DNA of 64,000 nt from Hermatobates lingyangjiaoensis (GCA_026182355.1 JAPFBL010000115.1:125001-189000); one strand, 5' to 3'; counted from the first letter of the stretch, positions 38,871-49,829 are shown. Notes: generated by a model not told the origin, from the sequence alone. Translations and numbers: made by a program.

Positions 38871-39035
38871 TAGAAGTATCTGACATTGTATAGGCTCGGG
38901 ACCGACGGCTTAACCTCTGCTTTGAGAGATGATGTGATCAGATTTTGTCACCTCTCGCGTTAAAATTGAAGGGTCAGAGGGAGTATCGAACAACAGATCT
39001 ACCAGTCCAGAGGCGAGCAGATTACCACTAGGCTC
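38871..39035 (-). mobile_element. tRNA-derived SINE, partial
   Basis: Body and head blocks are present (ATTGTATAGGCTCGGGACCG, TCACCTCTCGCG, GGCGAGCAGATTACCACTAGG). The tail third is missing. Confidence 0.65.
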
Positions 39036-39351
39036 TAACAAATCATATAGTGAATTTGAGAACAGACCACTCCAGATTTGATATGATATGACTTAAATAT
39101 GATTCAACCCTGGATCATAAAATTTTCAGAGTCAGAAGTTTATAAAACTGTTTTGAAATAGGGATAAATTAACATTGGATAAACAAACAACTTTTTTATT
39201 AAGTTCCTATATTACCTAAGAAGGTTAATACATGATTTAGACATACTCGGTGCGTGTATAGACAACTTGAGATATTATTTAAATGATTTATAAAAGCTTT
39301 TCCTTTCAGTATAAAGAATTCTCATCTATTTAGCATTGGTGTTTAGAACAA

Positions 39352-39865
39352 CAAGCAGAAATACCCGGCGTTGCCCGGGTCTAGAAGTTTTAAGTATACA
39401 ATATGAAATGATCGAAATGAAAATTGGGTTCAATATTATTTTATGCATTTTTGTCTTACGATTCTTCATTCATGATCTACAGTCCCTTGGACGTTTTTTA
39501 ACATTTTCAGGAGAATAGTGGTACCTAGGCTATGAAAGAAGCATCCTAAAGCAAAAAATCATTAAATAACATTGAGTTCGATTTTTATTTCCAACATTTC
39601 ATATTTTATGCATTAAGGCCGTACACGCCATATTTCTTGACAAAAAATGCAAAAACTCAAAATCGGCAAATTTTTGAGGTTTTTGGGCCCTAGGGGGCCT
39701 GGGTTAGGCTGCCCCCCAGAGTTTAATAGCCTAAAACCTCCCCAAGACCTATAGAAAGTGCCTTGCAAAGAATTTTTGAAAAAGGTCCATTGTAGGCCGA
39801 ATGCATAAGGTACAAACATACATACATACATACATACAGAGCCACGAAGAGAATTTATATATAGA
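39352..39865 (-). mobile_element. Helitron of a second family, non-autonomous
   Basis: On the minus strand it begins TCTATATATAAATTCTCTTC. It ends with the GC-rich hairpin CCCGGGCAACGCCGGG, then TATTTCTGCTTG, with A and T as flanks. CTTG replaces the usual CTAG. A (CATA)n run sits near its 5' end (39812-39838). ORFs across it are short and carry no Rep/helicase motif. Confidence 0.75.
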
Positions 39866-40104
39866 TAGTTGAATGGAAGCGTTCATATCTACTGATGTAT
39901 AGGCATCTTATCTGATTTATGATATGTACAGAATTTATAAGCTTAAATTATACTGCATAACATCTTCGAGAAAACAATTCGTATTTTCATTTCAACAGTT
40001 CATTAAAAATATGTAATTATGTTATAAATATAATGTTATTTTAAAATTGAATCATGAAGTAATTTAAATACATGCATATTGTTAATACCACTACTGAGGT
40101 TAGT

Positions 40105-40155
40105 ATGATTTATATTAGAAATATAACTGTCATACCTATTTCTAATATAAATCAT
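40105..40155. repeat. perfect hairpin, ~19-bp arms
   Basis: ATGATTTATATTAGAAATA is mirrored by TATTTCTAATATAAATCAT around a 13-base loop. No wider element was recognised. Confidence 0.85.
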
Positions 40156-40254
40156 AAATTTAATATTATTAATTTTTATTGATAAAAATTTTAATAGATT
40201 TATTATTCAATAATAGAAGAATTTATTATTTATTATTTATATAGATAGAAGAGT

Positions 40255-40660
40255 CTATTACCCTCGTCAAAAAAGAATCAAGTTTGAACAAACCGTTACT
40301 AATGTTTATAATATTTGATCTATTAAATTTAATCAGCGAGGATTCGATAATATTTCTTAACAACACTGATTTTTCATAGGTAATAAATTTAGCTCTGGTT
40401 CAATCAATATGGTGATTTTCATTATTTATATACAAGAATACTTTTTTCCTGTCTACTTACGTTGAATTAGTGCTGTTTTACACGTGTCTTTAAAGATTTA
40501 CCTGTTTGGCCAATGTAAATCTTATGGCAATTTTTGCACGAGATTTTATAAATACCACCAGACTCCAGTTCCCTGGGAGAGTTTTTTATTAGCATATTTC
40601 CTACGTTATTACGATTAGAAAACACTTTACTATTAAACACTTTATGTTGAATATTGAATA
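40255..40660 (-). pseudogene. Penelope-like GIY-YIG endonuclease remnant
   Basis: The minus strand encodes [18 protein letters not shown] followed by [10 protein letters not shown]. This is the GIY...YIG core with the Cys pair and the Arg of PLE endonucleases. It is preceded by a stretch typical of the RT-EN linker ([12 protein letters not shown]). A stop interrupts just after KQH. A frameshift leads to HHID(stop)TRAKFITYEKS, where the expected Trp codon is a stop, and then a C-terminal tail rich in Asn and Ile. The RT domain is absent. This lineage differs from the copies at 49.5 and 61.9 kb (QTGKSLK rather than LASTKLS). Confidence 0.85.
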
Positions 40661-41449
40661 TCAGAGATAAACTATAAGAATGAAATACAATAATTAAAGT
40701 TATAAAATACTAAGGAGGAAGTGACTTTTGAATGAATCCAAAGCTGGCAGTGTAGAAATGTTGTCTTGGCGGAAGTTTGTACTAGAAGAAGATGAGTCAC
40801 GTGACACCGGCCCAGGCGTACCAACACGTCTTTCTGACTATTGTCTCCCGGGCATCCAGTTTACAACACAATACAACTTCATCTTAACTTACATTCTTAA
40901 ATAGGTAACTATAATTCTTTTTTACTTAGGTGCAAGAGGAGTATACAATAGTTGGTCTTTTATTGTCGGTTCATTTGTCGGTTTATAGAATAAAAAGGGT
41001 AAAACAAGTATGTGAGGCTATCAAGTATCTAGCTTGACTTGCAAGCACATTATGGGTCCTCTGGAGTTAGATAAGGTGCAGTAGTTAGCGTGAAGTCGTT
41101 AGTGAGATTCACATCTAGTTCATGACTTGAGATGGTATCAAGTGGAAGGTAGAAAATGTTGTGCACACTGACCCTTGTCACGAAGCCTGTACCATAATAT
41201 AGAAGATTCCTACTATAATAAAATTGAGGAAGGAATCATGAAGTATAGTAAACTTGGTGATATTACTAGAAGATTACTAAAATGAAAGATGATTGATAAA
41301 TAAGTTACTATCCACTTCTAAAAGGGCATAGAAGAACGGAAAATAAGAGAAATACTATCACATTAGAACAACACAATCAAGTCAGGTGAGGTTTTTTGTT
41401 GTTATTTAAACCGATCCCCTAGTGGGTGATAACGTCAGCCGTTTACTGG

Positions 41450-41835
41450 CTTTTAGTTTGTTCAGTGATTCTACAAATTCTATACATTGGGAGTCCGAAA
41501 TTTTGTCTAACTCAAATGCATTTTAGAGTAGGGATCTTTAACAAATATCTGGCATTGTACTGACTCGGAACCAACGCCTTAAGGTCCTCTCCGAGGGACA
41601 ACGTACTCAGATTTATTCACCTCCCGTTTGAATAAATCGAGGGCCAAGTGGGGATCGAACCCCGGACAACCAGCCCAGAGGTGAGTACGTTAACCACTGT
41701 GCTAAGCTGACCCCCTGCCAAGTGTGGTTAAAAAGTGACTATTTTTCATATGGGGAACAGAAAGTGATGTGAAAATCATCCTTCGGAGAGGACGTAAAGC
41801 TTTCGGTGTGAGCCTGTATAATGACCCTTACTCGT
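41450..41835. mobile_element. composite: SINE (minus) joined to inverted SINE tail
   Basis: A minus-strand SINE (41450-41713, B box complement GGGATCGAACCCCGG) is followed by a plus-strand SINE body fragment (GGAGAGGACGTAAAGCTTTC). The same composite recurs at 43335-43720, so the pair moved or was duplicated as a unit. Confidence 0.8.
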
Positions 41836-43039
41836 ACTGATTCGAATAAACCAGAATCAGATAAAATAAATGACTAGTCATGTAAAATAATCGTGGTAAA
41901 GTGACTCACCTATAACTAAAATGGGATTCAAGAACGAAAGAGACACACTTGATTTTTAGAGATACTTACTTTTAAAAACAATTTCTTATAAAAAAGCATA
42001 TATGTACGATGGATGGAAAAAAAACAAAATGCTCCAAATTTCTCAGAATTAACAAATATTTGAACCAAGAGATTACAAACAAACATTACTAAATAATATG
42101 TTTCACTTCACTTCAACAAGAATTCAGTGCATGTAGCAAAACAACCATGTATAAAAAAAAACCAAAGTAACCAAAGTTAAAAAACCAAATGTGCTAGAAA
42201 CACAGTATTATCACAAATATATCAACAACAGCAAAAGCAGATGATATCAAAAGAAAAGTTGTATTGATTTCCTCTTTACTACCCCAGATTTATGACTGTA
42301 ACTGAAATATGATGAAGATAACTGGAATGTGACAGAGAGCGTCAATTTATCATAACATAACTGTTACTCAGAACAGAGAGTGACATTATGCTGCCACCGG
42401 ACCGTGAAGTCACCTAGCGGCATCAAGTCACTTCAACCTTGCCCGATTCTTAGCCATAAATATAGTTATTTTTATTTGCACTATATACATTCTTATAAAT
42501 AGTTTCATAATTTTTTGATATATCTATATATAGCTTTTTCACCATGTTAATTATCATTCTGAGGTAAAATGGATAAACCAACAAAATGTTAAATGATGAT
42601 GTTAATTATCATCTGATCAAGTAGGTTTTCAAACCTTATTGAACTTTACACTTAAATTATTGTTCCACAAGGACCGTGACTGTATCAGAGTAAAGTGCCC
42701 TGTTTTGCATAACTCAAATAAATTGTATTCCTAACGACAACTTCGTCGTGTTATTTATTTGATGCCATCTTGTTACCATATTTTAGTAACCTGCTTTGTT
42801 CTTTCGACTGTTTTTAATGATTGTATCTTGGTTTTTCATGAACCATTTTGAGTTCTTCCCTCTTCCAGCGGACTTATTCCTTCAGCGAATTGGCCCTCAG
42901 TTAATATGGTTGTGTGGTGTTGATGATTTACGTTTAATGAGAATTTGCGCATTTTGCGAGTTTTATGAGTTTGCGCATATTTGATTATAACTCCTATGAT
43001 TGCAGCAAATGTAAAATCTTTGAAGCGATTTGATTGATA
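41836..43039. promoter_or_regulatory. region upstream of the first recognised exon; promoter not identified
   Basis: A GC-richer patch at 42390-42450 (GCTGCCACCGGACCGTGAAG) could be 5' UTR or promoter DNA, but no TATA/Inr combination or CpG cluster is convincing. The rest is AT-rich with no repeats recognised. Confidence 0.2.
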
Positions 43040-43211
43040 ATGGATTGGATTGTTGCAGATGTGCGAGACTTCTTGGAGACACTGGGCTGCGAGGACCTCT
43101 CGCCCAATGCGGAGGCCACCCGACTGCAGCTCCTCACTAAACTCCCCAAGTCCAATTCACCTACTTACTACCTGGATATGACCAAGACGGACTCTCTCAC
43201 TAACTCATCAG
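43040..43211 (+). CDS. exon 1 of PH-domain adaptor gene (SKAP-like, tentative)
   Basis: ATG at 43040 has A at -3 and G at +4. The reading MDWIVADVRDFLETLG continues through CEDLSPNAEATRLQLLTKL to NSS and ends at CAG before GTAAAT, leaving one base of a codon (phase 1). GC content and codon use differ sharply from the AT-rich flanks. The spacing ADV..F....E.LS..A...R..L resembles the N-terminal helical dimerisation region of SKAP2, recalled from memory. AFAP-type proteins start in a similar way and are the main alternative. A TTGTTGCAG just before GATGTGCGA could instead be a splice acceptor (exon from 43059), in which case the true start lies upstream. In the ORF, sequence after 43211 is intron, entering a SINE composite at 43335. 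Confidence 0.75.
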
Positions 43212-43334
43212 GTAAATCTTACAGACAAACATCTTTCCTCCACTTTATCACACAATTGTTTTATTCACGCTATTATCTGTTAAGATTATTAAACCATTTT
43301 ACCGTCTATGCCCTTATTCTTCATGGTTATTTGT

Positions 43335-43720
43335 GTTTGATCAGTGATTCTACAGATTCTACACATTGGGAGTCCGAAATTTAGCCTAACACAAATGCAT
43401 TTCGAGTAGGGTTCTTTAACGAGTACATGACATTGTACAGGCTCGGGACCGACGGCTTAAGGTCCTCTCCGAGGGACGACGTACTCAGATTTATTTACCT
43501 CCCGTGTGAATAAATCGAGGGCCAGGTGGGGATCGAACCCCGGAAAACCAGCCCATAGGTGAGTATGTTAACCACTGAGATAAGCTGGCCCCCTGCCAGG
43601 TGAGGTTAAAAAGTGATTATTTTTCATGTAGGGAACGGAAAGTGATGTGAAAATCATCCTTCGGAGAGGGCGTAAAGCTTTCGGTCCTGAGCCTGTACAA
43701 TGACCAGTACTCATACTTAA
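43335..43720. mobile_element. composite SINE pair, second copy (intron 1)
   Basis: It is co-linear with 41450-41835 over its whole length (GATTCTACAGATTCTACACATTGG through GACCAGTACTC). It lies 124 bases after exon 1. The head has TTCGATCC complement GGGATCGAACCCCGG and CCACTGAGATAAGCTGG. Confidence 0.85.
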
Positions 43721-43785
43721 TACTTATTTGTCAGTGATCTCTGACATAATAATACAAGGACTGACCACATTAACCAATCGCCAGT

Positions 43786-43905
43786 AGCATACCTATTGAT
43801 TGTATCTTGTATTCAATCAATAGGTATGCTACTACGAGTAGAGTATATGATTGTATACAATCAATAGGTATGCTACAATCAATAGGTATGATTGTATACA
43901 AGATA
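43786..43905. repeat. cluster of nested palindromes
   Basis: AGTAGCATACCTATTGATTG at 43785 is mirrored by CAATCAATAGGTATGCTACT. The block CAATCAATAGGTATG then repeats twice more, and GATTGTATACAAGATACAATC follows. The whole can fold into alternative cruciforms. Confidence 0.8.
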
Positions 43906-44049
43906 CAATCACATCTATTGTACTTGTATAGATGTATAGATAGGCAATATAAATCAAATATTGCTTTTATAATATTTGATAGTAGCAAATTACTTTTGCT
44001 ACCTATCAAAAGTAGTTGCATTAAAGTACCGAACAGAAATAAATAATAT

Positions 44050-44535
44050 TAGGCGACCCATGGCTTCTTGTGTCACTCAGTGTTAAGAAATTATAGCAAC
44101 AATTAATAAAATAAATTCACTGAATGTGATTGACAAGAAAGCTGTTATTCCTGTTCCTTGTTATGAAAACAAAGTCATGAAAACAAATATTCTTATATTG
44201 CTCCAAGCTTTTGAGATTATATTGTTAACATGATTCAAGATATATACACAGTAAGCATATTTTGCAAAACAAAAATCATTCAAAAGTAAAAAAGAAATAT
44301 TTTGTTTTATTGGATAAATAAATGAAACGTCAATTCAAGTTATATACACAATCAAGCATATTTAAAACTAGCAAAAAATTGAAATATTCCATTTATTTTA
44401 CCCAACATAAAATAGCATTAATGACAGTAATGTGTCTTTATAATATTACATTAGAAAACAATCGTATATAAGATGACATGTGTATTCCTAAATTATTAAT
44501 TTTAAACCTCTAATGCAATAGTTTATTATATATAC
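44050..44535 (-). mobile_element. Helitron copy D, degraded
   Basis: The minus strand ends with CTGAGTGACACAAGAAG and CATGGGTCGCCTAA, a decayed version of the copy C terminus. Internal blocks (CTTGAATTGACGTTTCATTT, ATTTGATTGTGTATATAAC variants) match copies B and C. The 5' end is missing. Confidence 0.65.
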
Positions 44536-44574
44536 TTTCGAAATTTCATAGATCTGATTAATACGAAAGTTCCA

Positions 44575-44665
44575 AATACGAATTTTAAATCAAAACGTTG
44601 GCTTTGAAAGTTTGATTTGAACCTGGAAAACTGACAGATTTCCGATAGATAAAATTTGTTTTATA
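44575..44665 (+). mobile_element. family F fragment
   Basis: AAAACGTTGGCTTTGAAAGTT, then GAACCTGGAAAACTGAC, matches the trailer of family F. The core is missing. Confidence 0.5.
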
Positions 44666-45049
44666 TACATATATAACAAGAATAAGAAGTAAATACGTGA
44701 CATAAAAAAAAAACATCCTATAAGCAACAATAAAATTTCCAAAAATGAGACTGAGATCATTGGTAGAAAAAATCGGCAGGTTTATTTTATAACATAAATA
44801 GCTTTTACATCTGTAGTAATTTTACTTGACTTCCGTTCAGAGAATTTATTTTTCATTCTTCTTTCTTTTTAATGTCATTATTTGATAAGTAATATATTAC
44901 TCACTGTTTTCATTAATATTTATTTAAATAACTCGTTATAAACTGGGATTAACAGGCATACCAATTTTCACATGTGTGCAAACAATTAAACAAGAACATC
45001 AGAGTTTTATAAGTATATAGTTATAATCTGGACATCTAAGATTTGTTAG

Positions 45050-45105
45050 TTTCAGAGTAAACTATAATTACAGATAGGTAGATTCTACCTGTAGTTTACT
45101 CTGAA
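45050..45105. repeat. hairpin with ~20-bp arms
   Basis: TTTCAGAGTAAACTA is complementary to TAGTTTACTCTGAAA, with an inner CAGATAGGTAG/CTACCTG stem. It directly precedes a (TA)n tract at 45130 and may be the outer part of an older PLE dimer. Confidence 0.75.
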
Positions 45106-45128
45106 ATATTTGTTCCCCTTTGTGGTTC

Positions 45129-45162
<34 letters not shown>

Positions 45163-45164
<2 letters not shown>

Positions 45165-45372
45165 ACACTTACAATAAACAGTGACACATAGACTGAAACA
45201 TAACAAAAGACTCAATTTTCAATATTTCGACCGTAATGGCGGTCGTCCTCAGGAGAAGAAGTGAATTGACGGAGGGACGACAGTCAACTCATTATGTGTC
45301 ACTGTTTATTTTAAGTGTTATCTGTCCTGCCGGACCGTTTTTCGTTTATCATGGTATATATATATATATATA
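45163..45372. mobile_element. family E inverted dimer between (TA)n tracts
   Basis: The left arm, minus strand, carries CTGAGGA, CGACCG-ccatta-CGGTCG, AAATATTG. The right arm is only the trailer (ATTATGTGTCACTGTTTATT), then the terminal hairpin GGTCC-tgcc-GGACC, TTTTTCGTTTATC, (TA)n. Confidence 0.8.
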
Positions 45373-45374
45373 TC

Positions 45375-45597
45375 GATAAAAAGATTTCACATAAACACGT
45401 GAAACAACAATCAATGATCAAACCACAATAAGAAATGGGAAAACAAGACTAAGATCTTTCAACCGTAACAAGCGGTCTTCGTCAGAGTCAAAAACCCAAC
45501 TCAGTTGGGTTTTTGACTCTGACGAAGACCGCTTGTTACGGTTGAAAGATCTTAGTCTTGTTTTCCCATTTCTTATTGTGGTTTGATCATTGATATA
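45375..45597. mobile_element. family A inverted dimer, best core
   Basis: Right-arm core, 45515-45557: GACT, CTGACGA, A, GACCG, loop CTTGTTA, CGGTT, GAAAGATCT, T, AGTC. Stem I (GACT/AGTC), stem II (5 pairs including one G-T) and the stem III palindrome AGATCT are all intact. The left arm ends in the terminal hairpin TTTCAC/GTGAAA, and the right arm stops at CATTGA before (TA)n. The arms appear identical. Confidence 0.9.
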
Positions 45598-45603
45598 TAT
45601 ATA

Positions 45604-45817
45604 TATGAATCAATGATCAAACCACAATATGAAAATGGGAAAACAAGAGTAAGATCTTTCAACCGTAACAAGCGGTCTTCGTCAGAGTCAAAAACCCAAC
45701 TGACGAAGACCGCTTGTTACGGTTGAAAGATCTTAGTCTTGTTTTCCCATTTTCATATTGTGGTTTGATCATTGATTGTTATTTCACGTGTTTATGTGAA
45801 ATCTTTTTATATATATA
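45604..45817. mobile_element. family A inverted dimer, second in tandem
   Basis: It is separated from the previous dimer by (TA)n only. The right arm begins inside the core (CTGACGAAGACCGC without the upstream GACT), so the centre is shorter than in the first dimer. The right end has the full terminal hairpin GTTATTTCACGTGTTTATGT then (TA)n. Confidence 0.85.
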
Positions 45818-46446
45818 TATTTGGAGAGGTCAGTCGGGAAACACCTGGTGTGAATGGTATATTACTCATAAAGCCTTCAATTATTTGCCTTTATATAACA
45901 TTGCGGTTACCTTGTTTTTAAACTCATTTAAGGTAAAACGGTTGGCACCATATATAGAAAGTCGTCTACACTTTTGATGTACCAAGACTAAATTATTGCC
46001 CTTTAGTTGAGATAAGTGGTTTAACCATGCAGCTCTTAGTGTATAATCTGACATCATTACGCCCTACTCGCCAAGAACTCTATCATTCCTTTTTATCTGC
46101 TCCAATTACTTTTGTCAAGGTGTTTACCTTTTAAAGCAATGATTTTATAAGAACATTATAACTTTAAATAGCTCATATATATTTAGCAGACTTATCATCG
46201 TTTCGGTAAGCCAGCTGCATTGTACTGTTTCCAAATGTGCAATGATCTCATGATAATACACATAAACAATAAATATTGCTTTCTTTTTAATAATTTTACT
46301 ACTCTAACATAATGAGCATCCTACTAATATATTTTTTTGTATGTAGCATGCCTCTCGAGATAAAACCACTGTTTCTTGTTTACAAGTATCCCTTCGTTAC
46401 TTCAGTAACTGGTCCATGTAGCTGCACCGGTTACTGGCTGGGTGGC

Positions 46447-46847
46447 AGGTAGGATCAGCTGTATCCATCCCTCTTTCTCCAGTGTTGTCCCCACAGACTC
46501 TCCTCCCAGTGACAACAACGCCTACATGTTTCCGAAGGAAATGAACTGTACGTCCACTGCGGGTTCGTCTGATTTGGCCAGGTGGAGCTAGTGATGATGG
46601 CGGAACTGTCTGGGGTGGTGACTGTGTTTTGACTGGAAATACTGTTGGGTCGGATATCTGAGGCTTGGTTGGTTGGTTTGGTGACGAGGTTTAAGATTCT
46701 AAGAGGTGATATGCACGTTTCAGTCTATCTATACTAACTGATTCAGTGCTACTTTTCTTTTGAATTTGAAAAACTTTTATCATTTCGATTAAGTGCAGAG
46801 TAGGATCAGCTGCATCCATTCCTCTTCCTCCAGTGTTGTCCCCAGAA
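46447..46847 (+). repeat. ~47-bp direct duplication around exon 2 acceptor
   Basis: TAGGATCAGCTGTATCCATC through CCAGTGTTGTCCCCA at 46450-46494, next to the splice acceptor, recurs at 46802-46848 as TAGGATCAGCTGCATCCATT with few changes. The second copy leads into AGAAGTGC, not an exon. Confidence 0.75.
46497..46581 (+). CDS. exon 2 of PH-domain adaptor gene, possibly alternative
   Basis: After TTGTCCCCACAG the sequence completes a phase-1 codon (G+AC, Asp) and reads SPPSDNNAYMFPKEMN, then CTSTAGSSDLA, a Ser/Pro/Asn-rich linker. Codon third positions and GC content are exon-like. The obvious donor CAG-GTGGAG at 46582 gives 85 bases and breaks the frame into the next recognised exon. ACT-GTACGT at 46548 gives 51 bases and GCGG-GTTCGT at 46563 gives 66 bases, and both keep phase 1. 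Exon 1 also joins directly in frame to the exon at 53068. The exon may therefore be a cassette, or a further exon between 46.6 and 53 kb has been missed. Confidence 0.55.
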
Positions 46848-46849
46848 GT

Positions 46850-48930
46850 GCAAAGAAATTTGAAGGCTTCTTATAAATTGTTGTTTTTTGTTGGGTAACT
46901 ACTAGGCCTAAAATGAGCTGTTTGTTCGAGCTTTTGTTCAGACATCTGACAATCTCTATTGGAGAGTGTTGTCTTCGTCACCAACACACTCCACAACGCT
47001 ACACACTGTGCTAGTTGCAGTACAGTTGGTTTAGTTCTCAGAGGATATGATGCTACTACTTAGTGTCGTAATTCCTTAGTTCATCAAAATCGCTGACCAT
47101 TATCCAGCAAACAAGTAAGGTCAACTCGAATGCCTTCACTTTCTCTTATTTCTAACTAGTATCAGAATTATTTAGTTCATTGAACTTAAATATTTTAAAT
47201 TTCTATGGATAAATGCTTCAATGTCACATGAGTTTTTAAATCAATATCAATAAGTTGGGTCAAAATTTACTAAATAAAAAAGTAATTTTTTTCCAAATTG
47301 ATTAACTGTGTTTTAAAAGAGATATTTTTGAATTTATTAAACAATTCAATTTCCAGATCATAAGTCTAGAAATGTTCCTTTCCTACTTTATATATTAACT
47401 GTTTTTAAATTCCTCTGTTTTATTGATCTAGAATAAAATTTCGCACTAACCTGGCATTTCTTTAATTGTTTTCTAATATTTTTTCTTGTTGTATAAGCCA
47501 GTTTGTACATCCATTCCAAATATAGTCGTAGTTTGATCAGAATCGCAATCTCTCGGAAAGTTTAATGAAGATCTTATTCATGTAGGCCTCACGGTTAACC
47601 TTAGAGTTTAATAATATTCTCCTTGCTCTTTGTTTATGTTTTGCTATTCCCATGTCAGGTAATTCAAGGTTTTTTTTTTTGGCAAAAATCAGTATAAAGT
47701 AATTTTATTTATATAACACAAATTGCTATTATTTTTCTGCATTTTCTAATTTTCTAAAAGTTTATTTCATAAGCTTAAAAAAATCTTCTAAAACAAGGAA
47801 AAGTATTGGAACAGAGTTTTCTGAGTCTGTTTAAAAAAAAAAAAGAAAAAATATTGAAAATACTAGGGTAGAAATGATTACTGCGAGGATACCACTTATA
47901 AGAACTTCAGAAACTCTTCAAGTTGTCCAACTAGAAGAGAAAACAACAGAGTAACACTTGCTGACTTCAATGGTATGTCTCGTGCTGAAATGCCCTATTT
48001 ACTTAATAGGCTTAATTACTTAATAGTGCTAGAATTTTAAGTTTCACTTAAAACTTATCATCAAAAGATTCAGAGTGCAAGGAGTGACTGATTTTACATT
48101 GCATGTTAGAAAAATAAAATATCGTACAAAGACAATTACACCGGTTGATTTAAAATATATTAAATCACAAAAAGTCAATCTCTCATTAAAAACCTTTGTT
48201 TAACTGCACTGAAGTAAAATTATTAACCTTTCTCTTTTGAATTTCACGGAAAATATTAAAATTCCAAGTTAATAACTTGGGAAAAGCGGAACCATACTTC
48301 AATTAGATACGCATAATTTTATTAAAAAGTGAACTTGTTCGGATGATTGGTTACCTTAAGGAAGTGTTTATGATTGAAAAAATCTGCACGATTTATTTAA
48401 AAAGGGGTTTAATAACATCATCTATGGTATTATAGCTCAGAGGAGCTGCCGGAACAACTCCACTAATGCGAAACACTAAGGTGGTGAAAGTGCGTGGTTT
48501 GGCAAGTCAGTTCAATTACTGGTAGAATGCACAAGCACTATGCTAATTCCATGCTAATGTTGAGGATTCTATGACCACTTTTACCTAACCACTAGGTTTT
48601 TCTTCTTTTTTTAGTTTTCGATTAGAGTTGACTATACACTGATAGGACTGCCACTGTGCGCTGATTGGTATTCTCATGCAGTCTTCTCCTTTCTCAGAAT
48701 TTTTTTCCTATTCTTCTCATACTAATAGCTATGTCAAAACTTAACCACATTACCATCAACTGAGAGGACCCGAGTTATACCTAATTAGTCAGGAGAGTCC
48801 AAAGGCCTTTAATATCTTAAACTGCCTTTCTGTAATAAATCATTCATTGAATATTAATGAAGTTATTTATTCAATTAAAGTAAACTGTGGTTTGGAAGTC
48901 AATATATATATATATATATATAATATATAT
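46850..48930. other. intron sequence, no element recognised
   Basis: AT-rich. No exon with matching phases (2 in, 1 out) was found. A modest GC-rich patch at 48430-48540 has no splice frame that fits. Confidence 0.4.
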
Positions 48931-49184
48931 GAGATTAAATTTTCTGCCCACTTTTGTCTTTATCAGTTTTCTGGATTTCTTTTCCAAATCTCGTAGTCTT
49001 ACTTTGATTTCTCTAGGAACTATGTGTATTAACTCACCATGGTGAACTAATACACCTAGGAACACCTAGTTCCTAGAGAAATCAAAGTACGACCACGAGA
49101 TTTGGAAAAGAAATCCAGAAAACTGATAAAGACAAAAGTGGGCAGAAACTTTAATCTCACATGTATAAATGAAGGACTGTTCCC

Positions 49185-49190
<6 letters not shown>
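48931..49190. pseudogene. inverted pair of PLE N-terminal ORF fragments
   Basis: The plus strand at about 49068-49190 reads REIKVRPRDLEKKSRKL, then IKTKVGRNFNLTC and INEGLFPKIY. The minus strand at about 48932-49025 encodes the same stretch without the INEGLFPK part. The FN..C...GL.PK pattern with a basic helix before it is typical of the region upstream of the RT in Penelope-like elements, from memory. Outer sides are (TA)n, as in the tail dimers. Confidence 0.6.

Positions 49191-49225
<35 letters not shown>
49189..49225. repeat. (TA)n tract, representative
   Basis: One of more than twenty (TA)n runs of 15-60 bases. Most abut PLE-derived ends: 10229, 10647, 22717, 23311, 23575, 45130, 49386, 50161, 50660, 51809, 52208, 52488, 57840, 57987, 58293, 61440, 61991, 62380 and 62470. 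Confidence 0.9.
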
Positions 49226-49226
<1 letters not shown>

Positions 49227-49383
49227 TATATATAATTTAAATTACACAAAGCACGACACAGAAAAGAGATTACAAAGAAAACTTACAGAATTCAATATTT
49301 CGAACTGTTGTTCGTCATCAGGAGAGTAGACTAGTAGAGAAGACGAAGTGAGAGAGATCTCCCCACGTCGAAGAACGGAGCGC

Positions 49384-49390
<7 letters not shown>
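49223..49390 (-). mobile_element. family N hairpin-tail with good core
   Basis: The minus strand has CTCTCCTGATGA, then C, GAAC-aaca-GTTC, GAAATATTG, then AATTCTGTAAG. It matches 10040-10250. The 3' end runs into (TA)n at 49222 without the terminal hairpin. Confidence 0.7.
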
Positions 49391-49421
<31 letters not shown>

Positions 49422-49510
49422 TGATATATTCTTATATTCTTATATATATTCTTATATATATTCTTATATTCTTATATATATATATATATATTCTGATATA
49501 TTCTGATACA

Positions 49511-49819
49511 TCTTGCACTTCCTGTAACTGCGTTTACCGTTTGGAGTGTACTCGATGTGATGCTTTTTACGTTGGCTTGGCTTCAACCAAGCTGAGCCTG
49601 CGTATGAACAATCACAGGGCGTCCGTTGGTCAGCGCAGAGACCTACCCATAGCTATCCATGCTAATTCCCATGACCTCCCTTTCAATGATTGTTTCAGGG
49701 TACAAATCCTCAAACAAATCCCCGAGTCTAATCCCCATGTCACCCTTAGAGCTTCCGAAGAGGCATTCATATGCCTCCTTGGGGCTCGTTCTCCTCCTGG
49801 TCTCAACCTGTACCGTTAA
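49511..49819 (+). CDS. PLE GIY-YIG endonuclease domain, 5'-truncated copy
   Basis: The open frame runs from the (TA)n boundary, SCTSCNCVYRLECTRC, then DAFYVGLASTKLSLRMNNHR, to PGLNLYR and a stop. The paired Cys residues, VYRL and FYVG (equivalent to GIY and YIG), the Arg of LRMNNHR and a late Glu (ASEEAF) fit the catalytic pattern of Penelope-class endonucleases. The RT is missing. No stop or frameshift was seen in this part, but without the RT it cannot be an autonomous element. The 3' flank carries an (ATT)n run and a hairpin-tail (family C), showing what the tails belong to. Confidence 0.85.
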   Translation, partial: SCTSCNCVYRLECTRCDAFYVGLASTKLSLRMNNHRASVGQRRDLPIAIHANSHDLPFNDCFRVQILKQIPESNPHVTLRASEEAFICLLGARSPPGLNLYR

Positions 49820-49829
49820 TTATTTTTAT

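Noticed and set aside
43212..43384. Continuation of the exon 1 ORF
   Set aside because: Follows a good donor (CAG-GTAAAT) and runs into the SINE composite.
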